Positions 29,121 to 38,156 of a stretch of 64,000 nucleotides of DNA are shown one piece after another. Origin of the DNA: Idiomarina sp. (GTDB taxonomy: Bacteria; Pseudomonadota; Gammaproteobacteria; Enterobacterales; Alteromonadaceae); assembly GCA_022565355.1 (NCBI GenBank), contig JAIUMU010000001.1, positions 372,001-436,000 of the forward strand. Direction: 5' to 3'. The position numbers and the translations under genes are program-made. Each line of letters begins with the position of its first letter. Position 1 is the first letter of the stretch. The notes below the pieces were generated by a model. It made no database searches, was not told where the DNA came from, and was given only the letters and a program-made list of their open reading frames with translations.

Positions 29121-29957
29121 TTATTCTAGCGTTGTGTTTAATTGCAGCGGATACGGTGTTTCTTTGAATTCTCGTTCCTTAAAGCCTTCGCCTGCAGCAA
29201 TCTTTCGCACTGGCACAAGGCCGAGTAAAGCGTTGCATACAAACACTTGTTCGGCTTCTAAAAACTGTTGCGGAGTGGCATCTACAATATGCACATGGGT
29301 ATTGTGCTGCAGAATATATTGCCGCACTACTCCGGCAATACCTGCATGAGAAAGCTGCGGAGTAAACCATTCCCCATCGCGCCGCCAGAATATGTTAGCA
29401 ATAATTGTTTCGCATACCAAACCACGGCTATCACATACCAAGAGATCATCCGCGTCACGTTGCAGTAATTCTTGTTTCAGCAGCACTTGCTCTAACCGAT
29501 TTAAAGTTTTTAATCCGGCTAATGCAGGTTGTTGAGCTAACGCGAGCTTTGCCCAAGCGAGCTCAATACCATCGGCACGCCATTGTTGATAATGCGTAGG
29601 CAATTCGCTAAGTGTTACCACGCGAATGGCGCTTAAGCCATTGCCAACAGCATAACCTCGACCACCGCTACCGCGGCTAATAATGATTTTAATTACGGCT
29701 GCATCAACATGTGCTTCGCGAACAAGATATTCAGCTTCTTGTCGTAACAGGGCTTGCCATTCATCCGGCAATACTATGGCTAAACGTTTGCAGGTTTTAT
29801 GCAAGCGTTGCCAGTGAAATGGCCATAGTTGCAACTGCCCTTTTACTACAGCAATCGTAGTAAAACAGCCATCGCCAAACTGAAACGCGCGATCCGTAGC
29901 AGCAATACAGCTGTTTGGTTTACCATTTATTAGCACTGTGTGTGGTTGCTGTGTCAA
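29121..29957 (-). CDS. pabC: Aminodeoxychorismate lyase
   Basis: A class IV PLP enzyme that releases pyruvate from 4-amino-4-deoxychorismate to give p-aminobenzoate for folate. Family blocks are ATDRAFQFGDGCFTT, IIISRGSGGRGYA, LKTLNRLEQVLLKQE (with the PLP lysine expected just before) and RGLVCETIIANIFW. There is no ATG near the start: TTG 29957 follows GGAG at about 10 bases, TTG 29978 is further out, and GTG 29936 lies right at VLINGKP, where E. coli PabC begins. It is the first gene after the acpP terminator and starts the run to tatD. Confidence 0.93.
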   Translation of the reverse strand: MTQQPHTVLINGKPNSCIAATDRAFQFGDGCFTTIAVVKGQLQLWPFHWQRLHKTCKRLAIVLPDEWQALLRQEAEYLVREAHVDAAVIKIIISRGSGGRGYAVGNGLSAIRVVTLSELPTHYQQWRADGIELAWAKLALAQQPALAGLKTLNRLEQVLLKQELLQRDADDLLVCDSRGLVCETIIANIFWRRDGEWFTPQLSHAGIAGVVRQYILQHNTHVHIVDATPQQFLEAEQVFVCNALLGLVPVRKIAAGEGFKEREFKETPYPLQLNTTLE

Positions 29958-30084
29958 AGAGTTTAACGCTCCTACCAAGGCCTTTATATTGCGCCACCAA
30001 CCATTTGTTCTTTGCTGGCACTAGGCGAGAGTAATGTGAACTACAAACTATACAGGAAAATACAAAGCGCGCGAAAACACTAAT

Positions 30085-30121
30085 ACAAAAAAGGCGAAAT
30101 GTTTGCACATTTCGCCTTTTT
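30085..30121 (-). terminator. Rho-independent terminator of acpP
   Basis: On the minus strand a near-perfect GC-rich stem, GGCGAAATG paired with CATTTCGCC, is followed by TTTTTT. It lies 20 bases past the acpP stop and separates the fatty-acid genes from pabC, exactly where fabF would be in most gammaproteobacteria. Confidence 0.85.
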
Positions 30122-30141
30122 CGCTAGAACCGATGTATCAA

Positions 30142-30378
30142 TTAAGCAGAGTGCTTATTGATGTAATCGATAGCTGCCTGAACGGTACGAATCTTTTCAG
30201 CTTCTTCGTCAGGAATTTCAGTTTCAAACTCTTCTTCAAGAGCCATTACTAATTCAACTGTATCCAGTGAATCAGCACCTAAATCGTTTTCAAAAGAAGC
30301 TTCTGGTTTCACTTCTTCTTCTTTAACACCTAGCTGCTCTATTACAATTTTTTTAACGCGTTCTTCGATAGTGCTCAT
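30142..30378 (-). CDS. acpP: Acyl carrier protein
   Basis: The cofactor-bearing carrier of growing fatty-acyl chains, needed also for lipid A and for biotin precursor synthesis. It has 78 residues, strongly acidic, with Ser37 in GADSLDTVE as the 4'-phosphopantetheine attachment site. A Lys/Glu block KEEEVKP precedes the recognition helix II. It lies downstream of fabG by 126 bases and is followed at once by a strong terminator. The 5' spacer is long enough for its own promoter, as acpP usually has. Confidence 0.98.
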   Translation of the reverse strand: MSTIEERVKKIVIEQLGVKEEEVKPEASFENDLGADSLDTVELVMALEEEFETEIPDEEAEKIRTVQAAIDYINKHSA

Positions 30379-30504
30379 GTTTAACCCTCAAATAAAGGTG
30401 TCTTTAATAAATTTGCGTGTAGTGTAAGCCTTCCGGCCACACACTTAAAGTAAAAATTTAACGAATTGGTTGAGGTCTTACCTCGTTGCGCGCCAATGCC
30501 GCTA

Positions 30505-31245
30505 TTAAACCATACTCATGCCACCATTAACATGAATGGTTTCACCGGTAATGTATGCCGCGCCCGATGATGCCAGAAAACCCACTGCCGCAGCAATCTC
30601 TGCAGGGCTACCTAAACGGCCAGCAGGAATCGTATCAAAAATTCGTTCACGTTGCTCATCTGTTAACGATTTGGTCATATCGGTATCAATAAAGCCTGGC
30701 GCCACTGCGTTCACTGTTACACCGCGTGAGGCGATTTCTTTTGCTAATGCTTTGGTAAAGCCAATTAAGCCTGCTTTTGCCGCACAGTAGTTCGCTTGCC
30801 CTGGATTGCCCGTAGTACCAACTACTGAACCGATATTAATAATGCGGCCATGGCGATTCTTCATCATGCCGCGCATCACTGCTTTACAGATTTTGAATAC
30901 CGCGGTTAAGTTGGTTTGTATCACCGCATCCCATTCATCATCTTTCATGCGCATCAATAAGTTATCACGGGTAATGCCAGCGTTGTTCACCAGGATATCG
31001 ATTTTGCCAAACTCTTTCGTGATTTCACTTAATAAGGCATCAATGGCGCCGTCTTCGGTAACATTCAGTACCTTACCTACGCCATTGTTTGCTAAATAAG
31101 CGCTAATCGCGTTGGCGCCATTTTCACTCGTTGCAGTGCCAATTACTGTGGCGCCCGCGGCTACTAAATTTTCTGCAATTGCTTTACCAATACCACGAGT
31201 GGCGCCGGTAACTAAAGCAACTTGGCCGTTTAATGAGCCTTCCAT
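30505..31245 (-). CDS. fabG: 3-oxoacyl-ACP reductase
   Basis: NADPH-dependent first reduction of the fatty-acid elongation cycle. It is a short-chain dehydrogenase of 246 residues with TGATRGIG (13-20) for cofactor binding, NNAG (87-90), and the catalytic Ser140, Tyr153 and Lys157 (YCAAK). The C-terminal HVNGGMSMV is typical of FabG. Third from the end of the leftward fab series, 83 bases after fabD. Confidence 0.97.
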   Translation of the reverse strand: MEGSLNGQVALVTGATRGIGKAIAENLVAAGATVIGTATSENGANAISAYLANNGVGKVLNVTEDGAIDALLSEITKEFGKIDILVNNAGITRDNLLMRMKDDEWDAVIQTNLTAVFKICKAVMRGMMKNRHGRIINIGSVVGTTGNPGQANYCAAKAGLIGFTKALAKEIASRGVTVNAVAPGFIDTDMTKSLTDEQRERIFDTIPAGRLGSPAEIAAAVGFLASSGAAYITGETIHVNGGMSMV

Positions 31246-31328
31246 ATAGCTCTCCTTATGGTTATAAATCTGAGTGTTGCATACCTAATCTGTGCTTTTT
31301 AGCACTCAATGTTTTATGTGGTTGCGTG

Positions 31329-32258
31329 CTATGCAGTTGCGTTCAATGCTGCAACGGCTTCACTATCCCCTACTGCCACCGCTTCAATATCACGGTTAAT
31401 CCGCTTAGCGAGGCCTGTTAACACTTTACCTGGGCCCACTTCATAAATATGCGTTGCACCGCGCTTGCTAATTTCTTGCACTGTTTCGGTCCAGCGCACT
31501 GGTGAATAAAGTTGCGCAACCAATGCTTCTCGCAATTCTTCGGGTGATTTCGCTTCCGCTACGTTCACGTTATGAATTACAGGAATACGGGGTAACCGCA
31601 CCTCAATACCATCTAACGCAGCTGCTAAATCATCAGCGGCTGGCGCCATTAGTGCGCAATGAGAAGGTACGCTAACCGATAGCGGTAATACCCGTTTTGC
31701 ACCTGCGGCTTTACAGGCTTCTGCGGCACGATCTACTGCTGTTTTTTCACCAGCAATTACTACTTGGCCTGGCGAGTTATAATTTACCGGTGCTACGATA
31801 TCGCCGTTTGCCGCTTCAGCGCATGCTGCTGCAACTTTATCATCATCTAAACCGATTACTGCCGCCATAGACCCAATCCCGGCAGGAACGGCCTCTTGCA
31901 TGGCCTTACCGCGCAGCTCTACTAATGCTATGGCATCCGTAAAGCTCAATGCGCCGGCACATACCAACGCCGAATATTCACCTAAACTATGGCCTGCCAT
32001 TACCGTAGGTTGAATGTCATTACTGATACAGCGATAAACCGCTACGCTCGCCGCTAATAATGCGGGCTGAGTTACTTCTGTTTGATTCAGCTTACCATCG
32101 ATATCATTTTGCACTACGTTCCACAAATCGTAGCCCAACACTTCCGATGCTTCGGCAAAGGTTGCTTTCACTTGCGGATATTGAGCTGCTAAATCAGCGA
32201 GCATACCCACCGTTTGCGAGCCTTGCCCTGGAAAAACATACGCTACTTTTTGCTTCAT
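31329..32258 (-). CDS. fabD: Malonyl-CoA:ACP transacylase
   Basis: Loads malonyl groups onto ACP. The N-terminal VFPGQGSQ oxyanion motif, the nucleophile Ser91 in GHSLGEYS, and SVPSHCALM with the catalytic histidine are all present. ATG 32258, behind AGGAA, gives 309 residues as in E. coli; the frame extends a little further upstream without support. It sits between fabH (upstream) and fabG. Confidence 0.97.
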   Translation of the reverse strand: MKQKVAYVFPGQGSQTVGMLADLAAQYPQVKATFAEASEVLGYDLWNVVQNDIDGKLNQTEVTQPALLAASVAVYRCISNDIQPTVMAGHSLGEYSALVCAGALSFTDAIALVELRGKAMQEAVPAGIGSMAAVIGLDDDKVAAACAEAANGDIVAPVNYNSPGQVVIAGEKTAVDRAAEACKAAGAKRVLPLSVSVPSHCALMAPAADDLAAALDGIEVRLPRIPVIHNVNVAEAKSPEELREALVAQLYSPVRWTETVQEISKRGATHIYEVGPGKVLTGLAKRINRDIEAVAVGDSEAVAALNATA

Positions 32259-32297
32259 AAAATTCCTCGTTTTCAGCATGCGATACGCATCTATCGC

Positions 32298-33314
32298 TTA
32301 ATATTTTATTAATGCAGAACCCCACGCAAAACCGCCCCCAAACGCCTCTAATAGCAACGTTTGCCCGGGTTTAATACGGCCATCACGAATTGCTACATCT
32401 AGCGCAATAGGAACTGATGCGGCAGAGGTATTGCCGGTTTCGGCAAGTGTCATTACCACTTGGTCCATCGGCATCTTAAGTTTTTTCGCAGTCGCCTGAA
32501 TAATTCGATAGTTCGCTTGGTGTGGCACCAACCAATCTAAATCAGCTGCGGTTAAGTTATTCTTTGCCAAGGTTTGCTCTACCAGCTCAGCTAGTTTCGC
32601 TACTGCAACCTTGAATACTTCGCGGCCCTTCATATACAGCCATGTTTCTTGCTCAAATGCCTGTTCGTCGCGATTTGGGTGATCGGCTCCCAATAATGCA
32701 CCGAACTCACCGGCACTAAAGATATGGGTAGATAACACTCCGGGTTCAGAACTTGCTGATAATACTGCAGCGCCGGCGCCATCGCCAAATAAAATAACCG
32801 TATTCCGGTCATCCGGGTTACATAAGCGCGATAACGTATCACTGCCAATCACTAACACATTTTTCGCCGCACCGCTGATAATGTATTTTTCTGCTACCGA
32901 TAATGCAAAGATAAAACCTGAGCATGCGGCGGCGACATCAAATGCAGGAATCTCGGTAACACCAAGGGCAAACTGAACTTCACATGCCGCACTTGGAAAT
33001 GCGCGATCAGCAGAGGTTGTGGCCATTACAATGAGATCTAAATCTTGCGCCTGCAACCCTGCCGCGGTTAAGGCCTGTTTTGCCGCCTCCGTGCCCATGG
33101 TTACCACTGATTCGTTATCGCCGGCAATACGGCGCTCAAGAATACCAGTGCGCTCACGTATCCACGCATCGCTCGTATCTACGCGTTGCTCTAAATCAGC
33201 GTTAGTTAAACGTTGTGAAGGAAGGTAATGGCCGGTTCCAGCCAATTTTGCATAGCGCTTCGGCGAAGCTTCTGCTGCTGGGCTATGCGTTGATGCAGTT
33301 TCAGTTGCGTGCAC
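32298..33314 (-). CDS. fabH: Beta-ketoacyl-ACP synthase III
   Basis: Starts fatty-acid synthesis by condensing acetyl-CoA with malonyl-ACP. The active-site cysteine is Cys131 in DVAAACSGF, the histidine lies in [11 protein letters not shown] and the asparagine in [10 protein letters not shown]. The GTG at 33314 has a strong GAGGAG site ten bases upstream, giving a 338-residue protein with about 20 extra N-terminal residues ([19 protein letters not shown]) compared with E. coli FabH; no other good start lies before the conserved [10 protein letters not shown]. It follows plsX by 104 bases. Confidence 0.96.
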   Translation of the reverse strand: MHATETASTHSPAAEASPKRYAKLAGTGHYLPSQRLTNADLEQRVDTSDAWIRERTGILERRIAGDNESVVTMGTEAAKQALTAAGLQAQDLDLIVMATTSADRAFPSAACEVQFALGVTEIPAFDVAAACSGFIFALSVAEKYIISGAAKNVLVIGSDTLSRLCNPDDRNTVILFGDGAGAAVLSASSEPGVLSTHIFSAGEFGALLGADHPNRDEQAFEQETWLYMKGREVFKVAVAKLAELVEQTLAKNNLTAADLDWLVPHQANYRIIQATAKKLKMPMDQVVMTLAETGNTSAASVPIALDVAIRDGRIKPGQTLLLEAFGGGFAWGSALIKY

Positions 33315-33418
33315 TTAATCATCACTCCTCGTTACTGCCGACATGGTTGCGCATTAAATTGAGCGCTAGAGCCAATGCCAGAGGTGCTGCCGTACCGCCA
33401 GCACATCGTGAGGCGATA

Positions 33419-34453
33419 TTAATGTTGTTCTTGCAGCACCTGCTCTACTTGATTATGAATGCGCGCTGGTAAATTTAACTCAGCCTCCGCAATTGCATTG
33501 CTAATGGCGCTAAAAAACGCGTTCGCTGATGCATTCCCATGGCTTTTTACCACCACACCGCGCAATCCTATCAAACTTGCGCCGTTATACTGGTCGGGGT
33601 TGAGCCACGCCCATGATTTTCGTTGCCGTCTATAGAGTATCCACGCCAAGCTACGGCTTAACCAATGTGATTTCATACTGCGTTGAAAGTGCTCATACAC
33701 TAATTTGGCCATGCCTTCGCAACTTTTCAGTGCGATATTGCCGGTAAAGCCATCACAAACCACCACATCCGCTGCACTACTGAAAAGATCGGAACCTTCA
33801 ATAAAGCCGGTGTAGTTCACAGATTTTGATTGTGATAACAATAAACCAGCCTGCTTCACCACATCCGGGCCCTTAATTTCTTCTGTGCCCATATTCAATA
33901 AAGCAACTTTCGGGTGCTCTATGCCGCTTAATTCACGCGCCAGTACCGAGCCCATCACACCAAACTGAAATAGTGTTTCGGCATCACATACAGGGTTCGC
34001 CCCCAAATCTAACAGAAAGCCTTGTTTACCTGCTTCATTAGGGATTGGTGCTACTAATGCTGGACGAAGCACACCGGGCAATGTTTTTAAGTACATATAC
34101 GCCATCGCCATCAGTGCACCGGTATTGCCAGCACTAACACAAGCTTGAGCAGTGCCATCAGCAACCAGATCAATAGCAGCGCGCATTGAGGAATCAGCTT
34201 TTTTACGGATACATTCGCCAGGCTTATCGCTCATTTGCACGATTTGGCTAGTGTGATGAATACGAACGCGGGATAGATCAACAGATAGCCCCTTACTCTC
34301 ACGAGCAAGCAAGCTTTTTAAGCGAGGTTCATCGCCAGTAACAATAAAATCTGTTTCTGGAAATGATTGCAGCGCTCGTATGAGCGCTGCAACAACGATG
34401 GCGGGACCGCGGTCACCACCCATCGCATCAATTACAACAGTATTTTTTGCCAT
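33419..34453 (-). CDS. plsX: Phosphate acyltransferase PlsX
   Basis: Converts acyl-ACP to acyl phosphate, supplying PlsY for phospholipid synthesis. It has 344 residues with the family N-terminus VVIDAMGGDRGP, then SAGNTGALMAMA, LLDLGANPVCD, LLNMGTEEIKG and VCDGFTGNIALK. It starts five bases after the rpmF stop, the classical rpmF-plsX link between ribosome and membrane synthesis. Confidence 0.96.
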   Translation of the reverse strand: MAKNTVVIDAMGGDRGPAIVVAALIRALQSFPETDFIVTGDEPRLKSLLARESKGLSVDLSRVRIHHTSQIVQMSDKPGECIRKKADSSMRAAIDLVADGTAQACVSAGNTGALMAMAYMYLKTLPGVLRPALVAPIPNEAGKQGFLLDLGANPVCDAETLFQFGVMGSVLARELSGIEHPKVALLNMGTEEIKGPDVVKQAGLLLSQSKSVNYTGFIEGSDLFSSAADVVVCDGFTGNIALKSCEGMAKLVYEHFQRSMKSHWLSRSLAWILYRRQRKSWAWLNPDQYNGASLIGLRGVVVKSHGNASANAFFSAISNAIAEAELNLPARIHNQVEQVLQEQH

Positions 34454-34458
34454 ACGCC

Positions 34459-34626
34459 TTAAGCGATGACTTTCTTACCTTTGTAATAACCGTCTGCAGT
34501 TACGTGGTGACGACGATGAGTTTCGCCACTTGTTTGATCTACAGACAGCTCAACACCAGTTAGTGCATCATGTGAACGACGCATGCCGCGTGCTGAACGA
34601 GTTTTACGGTTTTTTTGTACAGCCAT
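34459..34626 (-). CDS. rpmF: 50S ribosomal protein L32
   Basis: A 55-residue basic protein starting [16 protein letters not shown] and ending YKGKKVIA, typical of bL32 (E. coli has 57). There is no CxxC zinc motif, as in other proteobacterial forms. The gene lies between yceD (21 bases upstream) and plsX (five bases downstream), the usual yceD-rpmF-plsX order. The ATG at 34626 follows AGGAGA. Confidence 0.96.
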   Translation of the reverse strand: MAVQKNRKTRSARGMRRSHDALTGVELSVDQTSGETHRRHHVTADGYYKGKKVIA

Positions 34627-34647
34627 TTGACTGGTCTCCTAAATCGG

Positions 34648-35166
34648 TTATTTCTTAAGCTTCTGTAATACAGCGAACGGGTTGCGTTTCTCTGCTTCCG
34701 CAGGAATATCACCATAACTCATTGTATCACTTTTAATAGCACAGTCCTGCTCAGTATGCTTTGCCACAATAGGCAATGCGAGTAACAGCTCATCTTCAAC
34801 TAAAGGATGGAGCAGAACTTCCCCTAGTTCATTCAATTCAGCTGCTTCGTAATGCTCCGGTAAATCTTCGACAGTTTGCCGTTTCGTTATCGGTGCATAC
34901 TGAAACTCTACGGCTAATTCGTGAGCCATGGGTTCACCACAGCGTTGACAAATTAGCTCAACTTTAGCTTTCGCATGACCACGAAAATAATGAATCTTTT
35001 GCTCATCTGTTGCAAATGAGAGCGTGGCCTCTACATCTGAACATGGTGATGCCAGCACTTCATTTAAACGTGGCAAGTGTTTTGACGGTATATAACCATC
35101 AAAAGAGAGCCGTTTGCCTGAATTTCGTACCGGGTCAACCGAAAGCGGTATTAGAACCTTTTGCAT
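34648..35166 (-). CDS. yceD: YceD family 23S rRNA accumulation protein
   Basis: A DUF177 protein of 172 residues needed in relatives for normal 23S rRNA levels. Visible features are the N-terminal IPLSVDPVRNSG, a CQRCGEPM segment that may bind metal, and the acidic LPEHYEAAELNELGEV LHPLVEDELLLALP region. It precedes rpmF on the same strand, as in E. coli and plants. The molecular activity is not established. Confidence 0.92.
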   Translation of the reverse strand: MQKVLIPLSVDPVRNSGKRLSFDGYIPSKHLPRLNEVLASPCSDVEATLSFATDEQKIHYFRGHAKAKVELICQRCGEPMAHELAVEFQYAPITKRQTVEDLPEHYEAAELNELGEVLLHPLVEDELLLALPIVAKHTEQDCAIKSDTMSYGDIPAEAEKRNPFAVLQKLKK

Positions 35167-35231
35167 AGCGCGCGAATGATAATGGTTGGTAAGTGGATAG
35201 TCAAAGAAATTTCGCCTCTAAGCCTCTGTTT

Positions 35232-35266
35232 CTATGAAAATGTAGCAAGAAAGTTACATTTCATAG
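35232..35266. repeat. Inverted repeat between yceD and the maf-like gene
   Basis: CTATGAAAATGTA (35232-35244) pairs with TACATTTCATAG (35255-35266), differing by a single bulged base, around a ten-base loop. It lies in the divergent control region of yceD-rpmF-plsX and the Maf gene. It is AT-rich with no T run, so it looks more like an operator or leader hairpin than a terminator. Confidence 0.5.
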
Positions 35267-35318
35267 TACAAAGCATGGCAAAATAACCCAAAGGCGTATT
35301 CTACCACAGAGGTTTCCG

Positions 35319-35963
35319 GTGCACACTACTGAACATGTTGGATTATTTGATTATGAGAAAAAAGCGCGGTTAGCGGCTCGCAAGCAGCTGCCCTTAGTAC
35401 TCGCATCTAGTTCCGTATATCGCCAAGAGCTACTACAGCGAATTCAAATACCGTTTACGGCAGCTTCCCCCAATATCGATGAAACCGCGCATGAAGATGA
35501 AACACCAATCCAACTAGTGCAACGTTTAGCGGTTGCCAAAGCGCGGGCTTTGCAAACTCAGTTCCCTGAGCATTTCATTATTGGTTCCGATCAAGTAGCG
35601 GTTTGTACTGGCCAGATCTTTGGTAAGCCCGGCACTGTGGAAGCTGCAGTAAAACAACTACAACATTGCAGTGGGCGAGCTGTTACCTTTTATACCGGCT
35701 TAGCTTTGTTAAATTCGGCTACCGATGAATTACATGCATTAACCGAGCCTTACACGGTGTATTTTCGTGATTTAAACGAAGCGCAAATTCGCCGCTATAT
35801 AGAGAAGGAACAACCACTGAATTGCGCCGGCAGTTTTAAAAGTGAAGGGTTGGGCATTACTTTATTTCGCCGCATGAAAGGCGATGACCCAAATAGCTTG
35901 ATTGGTTTGCCGCTGATTCGCTTAGTTGAACTGCTCGAGCGCTTTGGTGTTGAAATACCTTAG
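35319..35963 (+). CDS. yceF: Maf-family nucleotide pyrophosphatase (YceF-like)
   Basis: Hydrolyses non-standard nucleoside triphosphates; the YceF subgroup prefers 7-methyl-GTP. The catalytic base is likely Asp91 in IIGSDQVAV, with LASSSVYRQELL near the N-terminus and CAGSFKSEGLGITLF downstream, the last being typical of YceF rather than the YhdE subgroup. The only start in frame before the conserved region is GTG 35319, behind GAGG, which leaves about 23 extra N-terminal residues compared with E. coli. Divergent from yceD and convergent with the HAD gene. Confidence 0.92.
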   Translation: MHTTEHVGLFDYEKKARLAARKQLPLVLASSSVYRQELLQRIQIPFTAASPNIDETAHEDETPIQLVQRLAVAKARALQTQFPEHFIIGSDQVAVCTGQIFGKPGTVEAAVKQLQHCSGRAVTFYTGLALLNSATDELHALTEPYTVYFRDLNEAQIRRYIEKEQPLNCAGSFKSEGLGITLFRRMKGDDPNSLIGLPLIRLVELLERFGVEIP

Positions 35964-35988
35964 TTTAAGTAATTTAAGCCATATTAGC

Positions 35989-36672
35989 TTAGGCGGTAGT
36001 AATTTTTGCCTGCCGCAATAGATGCGGAAGCTCTTCAATAGCTTGCATGATCGCAATGGGCTGCTCCGCATTGAGCTGACCGTGATCATGCACACCCCAA
36101 GTAACGCCTATTGAAGCAATACCAGCGTTTTTAGCCATTTGTAAATCATAACGTGAATCGCCGATCATCACCGTTTGTTCGGCAGTGTAGCCCGTGTGCG
36201 CTAAAATTTGTGCCAACATTTGTGGATGCGGTTTCGAGTGTGCTTCATCTGCACAGCGCGAAACACTAAAAAAGTGCCCCGTATTCGTTTGCTGCCAAGC
36301 CCGCTCTAGGCCTTGCCGTGCTTTTCCAGTTGCTACCCCGAGTTGCATGCCCTGCTCAGTGAGTTCAGTTAATACATCAATAACGCCATTAAACATTGGT
36401 GAAGGAGTAGGATCGGTGTGCACGTATAGCTCACGATAAATAGCAATTAGCTGTTGTTGTTCATTTTTTTCGTAACAATCAAACAAGCGCTCAAGTGCAA
36501 CCCAAAGACTTAAGCCAATAATATCGCGCACAGCGGATTCTGCCGGCACAGGTAAATTCGCTTGCTGCGCCATCTTTTGCATACAGGATACAATACGAGG
36601 AACTGAATCCATTAACGTGCCATCCCAATCAAATACCACGAGTGGGAACCGTGAGTTACTGCTCATTACCAT
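35989..36672 (-). CDS. HAD-superfamily phosphatase, Gph-like
   Basis: A 227-residue HAD subfamily IA hydrolase. Motif I is VVFDWDGTLMDS with both catalytic aspartates, motif II is GVATGKAR, the motif III lysine lies in SKPHPQ, and motif IV is MIGDSRYDLQMA. A helical cap spans about residues 25-90. The family includes phosphoglycolate phosphatases and others; the substrate cannot be fixed from sequence. It starts two bases after rluC, so the two are co-transcribed, a pairing common in gammaproteobacteria. Confidence 0.85.
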   Translation of the reverse strand: MVMSSNSRFPLVVFDWDGTLMDSVPRIVSCMQKMAQQANLPVPAESAVRDIIGLSLWVALERLFDCYEKNEQQQLIAIYRELYVHTDPTPSPMFNGVIDVLTELTEQGMQLGVATGKARQGLERAWQQTNTGHFFSVSRCADEAHSKPHPQMLAQILAHTGYTAEQTVMIGDSRYDLQMAKNAGIASIGVTWGVHDHGQLNAEQPIAIMQAIEELPHLLRQAKITTA

Positions 36673-36674
36673 CC

Positions 36675-37634
36675 CTACTTTCCTCTTAATACGTTTAATA
36701 CCGCAACTAACTCAGCATCAAGCGGGGCGTTAAAAACAACCGCTTCACCAGTTTTTGGATGGCGAATATTTAAGCGTTCAGCATGCAAAAACAATCGATT
36801 TAAGCCTATCTTGCGCAGTTGCTCATCAAAGCCGCGCATACCGTATTTATCATCATGAGCAATAGGATGCCCCACGCATTGGGTATGTACACGAATTTGG
36901 TGGGTTCGCCCAGTTACCGGAGAGCACTCTATTAAGGTTGCATTAATATCGCTCTGTGGATAACGCTCGCGAACTTTAAAACGAGTTAATGAAGGCTTTC
37001 CTGCTTCATCCACTCGCACCACGCGCTCACCCGATTGCAAGGTGTTCTTTAGTAACGGAGCATCTACCTTTTTAATCTTGCTCTGCCAGCTGCCATACAC
37101 CAGTGCCACATAGGTTTTATCCATGTCTTTTTCACGCAGCTGTTCATGTAAGGCTCGCAGTGCAGAACGTTTTTTAGCCACCATGAGTAAGCCTGAAGTA
37201 TCACGGTCTAAACGATGTACTAACTCCAAAAACTTAGCATTCGGCCGCAAGGCACGCAGCCCCTCAATAAGGCCATATTGCAACCCAGAGCCACCATGTA
37301 CCGCCATGCCAGCAGGTTTATTCACCACCAGCATGCAATCATCTTCGAACACGATGCAATTTTCGAGCTGAGCTATTTTCTCCAGCTTTGGATTGGGCAA
37401 ATCATTCTTCTCAGCAACACGCACCGGAGGAATCCGCACCTCATCACCTTCTTTTAGGCGATAATCGGGCTTGATCCGTTTCTTATTCACCCGCACTTCG
37501 CCTTTGCGCACAATGCGATAGATCATACTTTTCGGCACGCCCTTCAGCTGCGCCAATAAGAAATTATCAATGCGTTGGCCACTGGCATCCGCATCAATAC
37601 TGTGAAAACGAACCTGCTGCTGTACTTCACTCAT
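36675..37634 (-). CDS. rluC: 23S rRNA pseudouridine synthase RluC
   Basis: Modifies uridines 955, 2504 and 2580 of 23S rRNA in E. coli. An S4 RNA-binding domain (about residues 20-80; IYRIVRKGEVRVNKKRIKP) precedes the RluA-type catalytic domain with HRLDRDTSGLL, whose second aspartate is the nucleophile, and GRTHQIRVH. ATG 37634 gives 319 residues, the same as E. coli; residues upstream in the frame are unlike the family. Divergent from rne, as in E. coli. Confidence 0.95.
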   Translation of the reverse strand: MSEVQQQVRFHSIDADASGQRIDNFLLAQLKGVPKSMIYRIVRKGEVRVNKKRIKPDYRLKEGDEVRIPPVRVAEKNDLPNPKLEKIAQLENCIVFEDDCMLVVNKPAGMAVHGGSGLQYGLIEGLRALRPNAKFLELVHRLDRDTSGLLMVAKKRSALRALHEQLREKDMDKTYVALVYGSWQSKIKKVDAPLLKNTLQSGERVVRVDEAGKPSLTRFKVRERYPQSDINATLIECSPVTGRTHQIRVHTQCVGHPIAHDDKYGMRGFDEQLRKIGLNRLFLHAERLNIRHPKTGEAVVFNAPLDAELVAVLNVLRGK

Positions 37635-38156
37635 ATTAAGTGGGTAATCCTTACGGTAAAAACTGCGCAAAAGTATATCATGATGCCCTGCCGCAGGCAC
37701 CTGCGCGTTGTGCCTTCGGCTAATATTTGTTACTTGTCAGCAGGGCTGGTTAATGCGACAATACGGTGTCAGATTCATTTGAGTCTGCCGAGTATGTTTT
37801 TCTCGATGAATTTTTCTCGGAAAGCACAACACTGGTACAACAGTGAAGCCTGTTTCGGCATTTAAGAAATTTATTGTTATACGTACGCTCTACTCACACG
37901 AACAGATGCTTGATTTAATTCGATAGAAGCCTGTTCAGGCAAGTAAGTATCAGCTACGGGTAACCTCGCAAGCTTCCAATGAAGCCGCGTTAAAGATAAA
38001 CAGAATACATTACAAATCGCATAGGAATTAGCCGCCCACACAGCGCGCACCATCAGTAGATACGGTGCCGGCAGTTGATTTTAGCAACGGAACAGCGCCA
38101 TGTCTGGCGGTACAGTGTTGTGATTTCGTACATAACAAAAGTATGAGTCACACAAT
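37635..38156 (+). promoter_or_regulatory. Long rluC-rne intergenic region, probable rne leader
   Basis: These 522 bases hold no gene I can support. In enterobacteria rne has a structured 5' leader of about 360 bases through which RNase E shortens its own message, so a similar leader is expected here. Visible structures include the hairpin GCCTGTTCAGGC (37929-37940), a direct repeat GAAGCCTGTT (37846 and 37927), and 7-base arms GCCCTGC/GCAGGGC (37685-37691 and 37740-37746). The rluC promoter must lie at the left end. Assignment rests on position rather than on a recognised RNA family. Confidence 0.45.
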
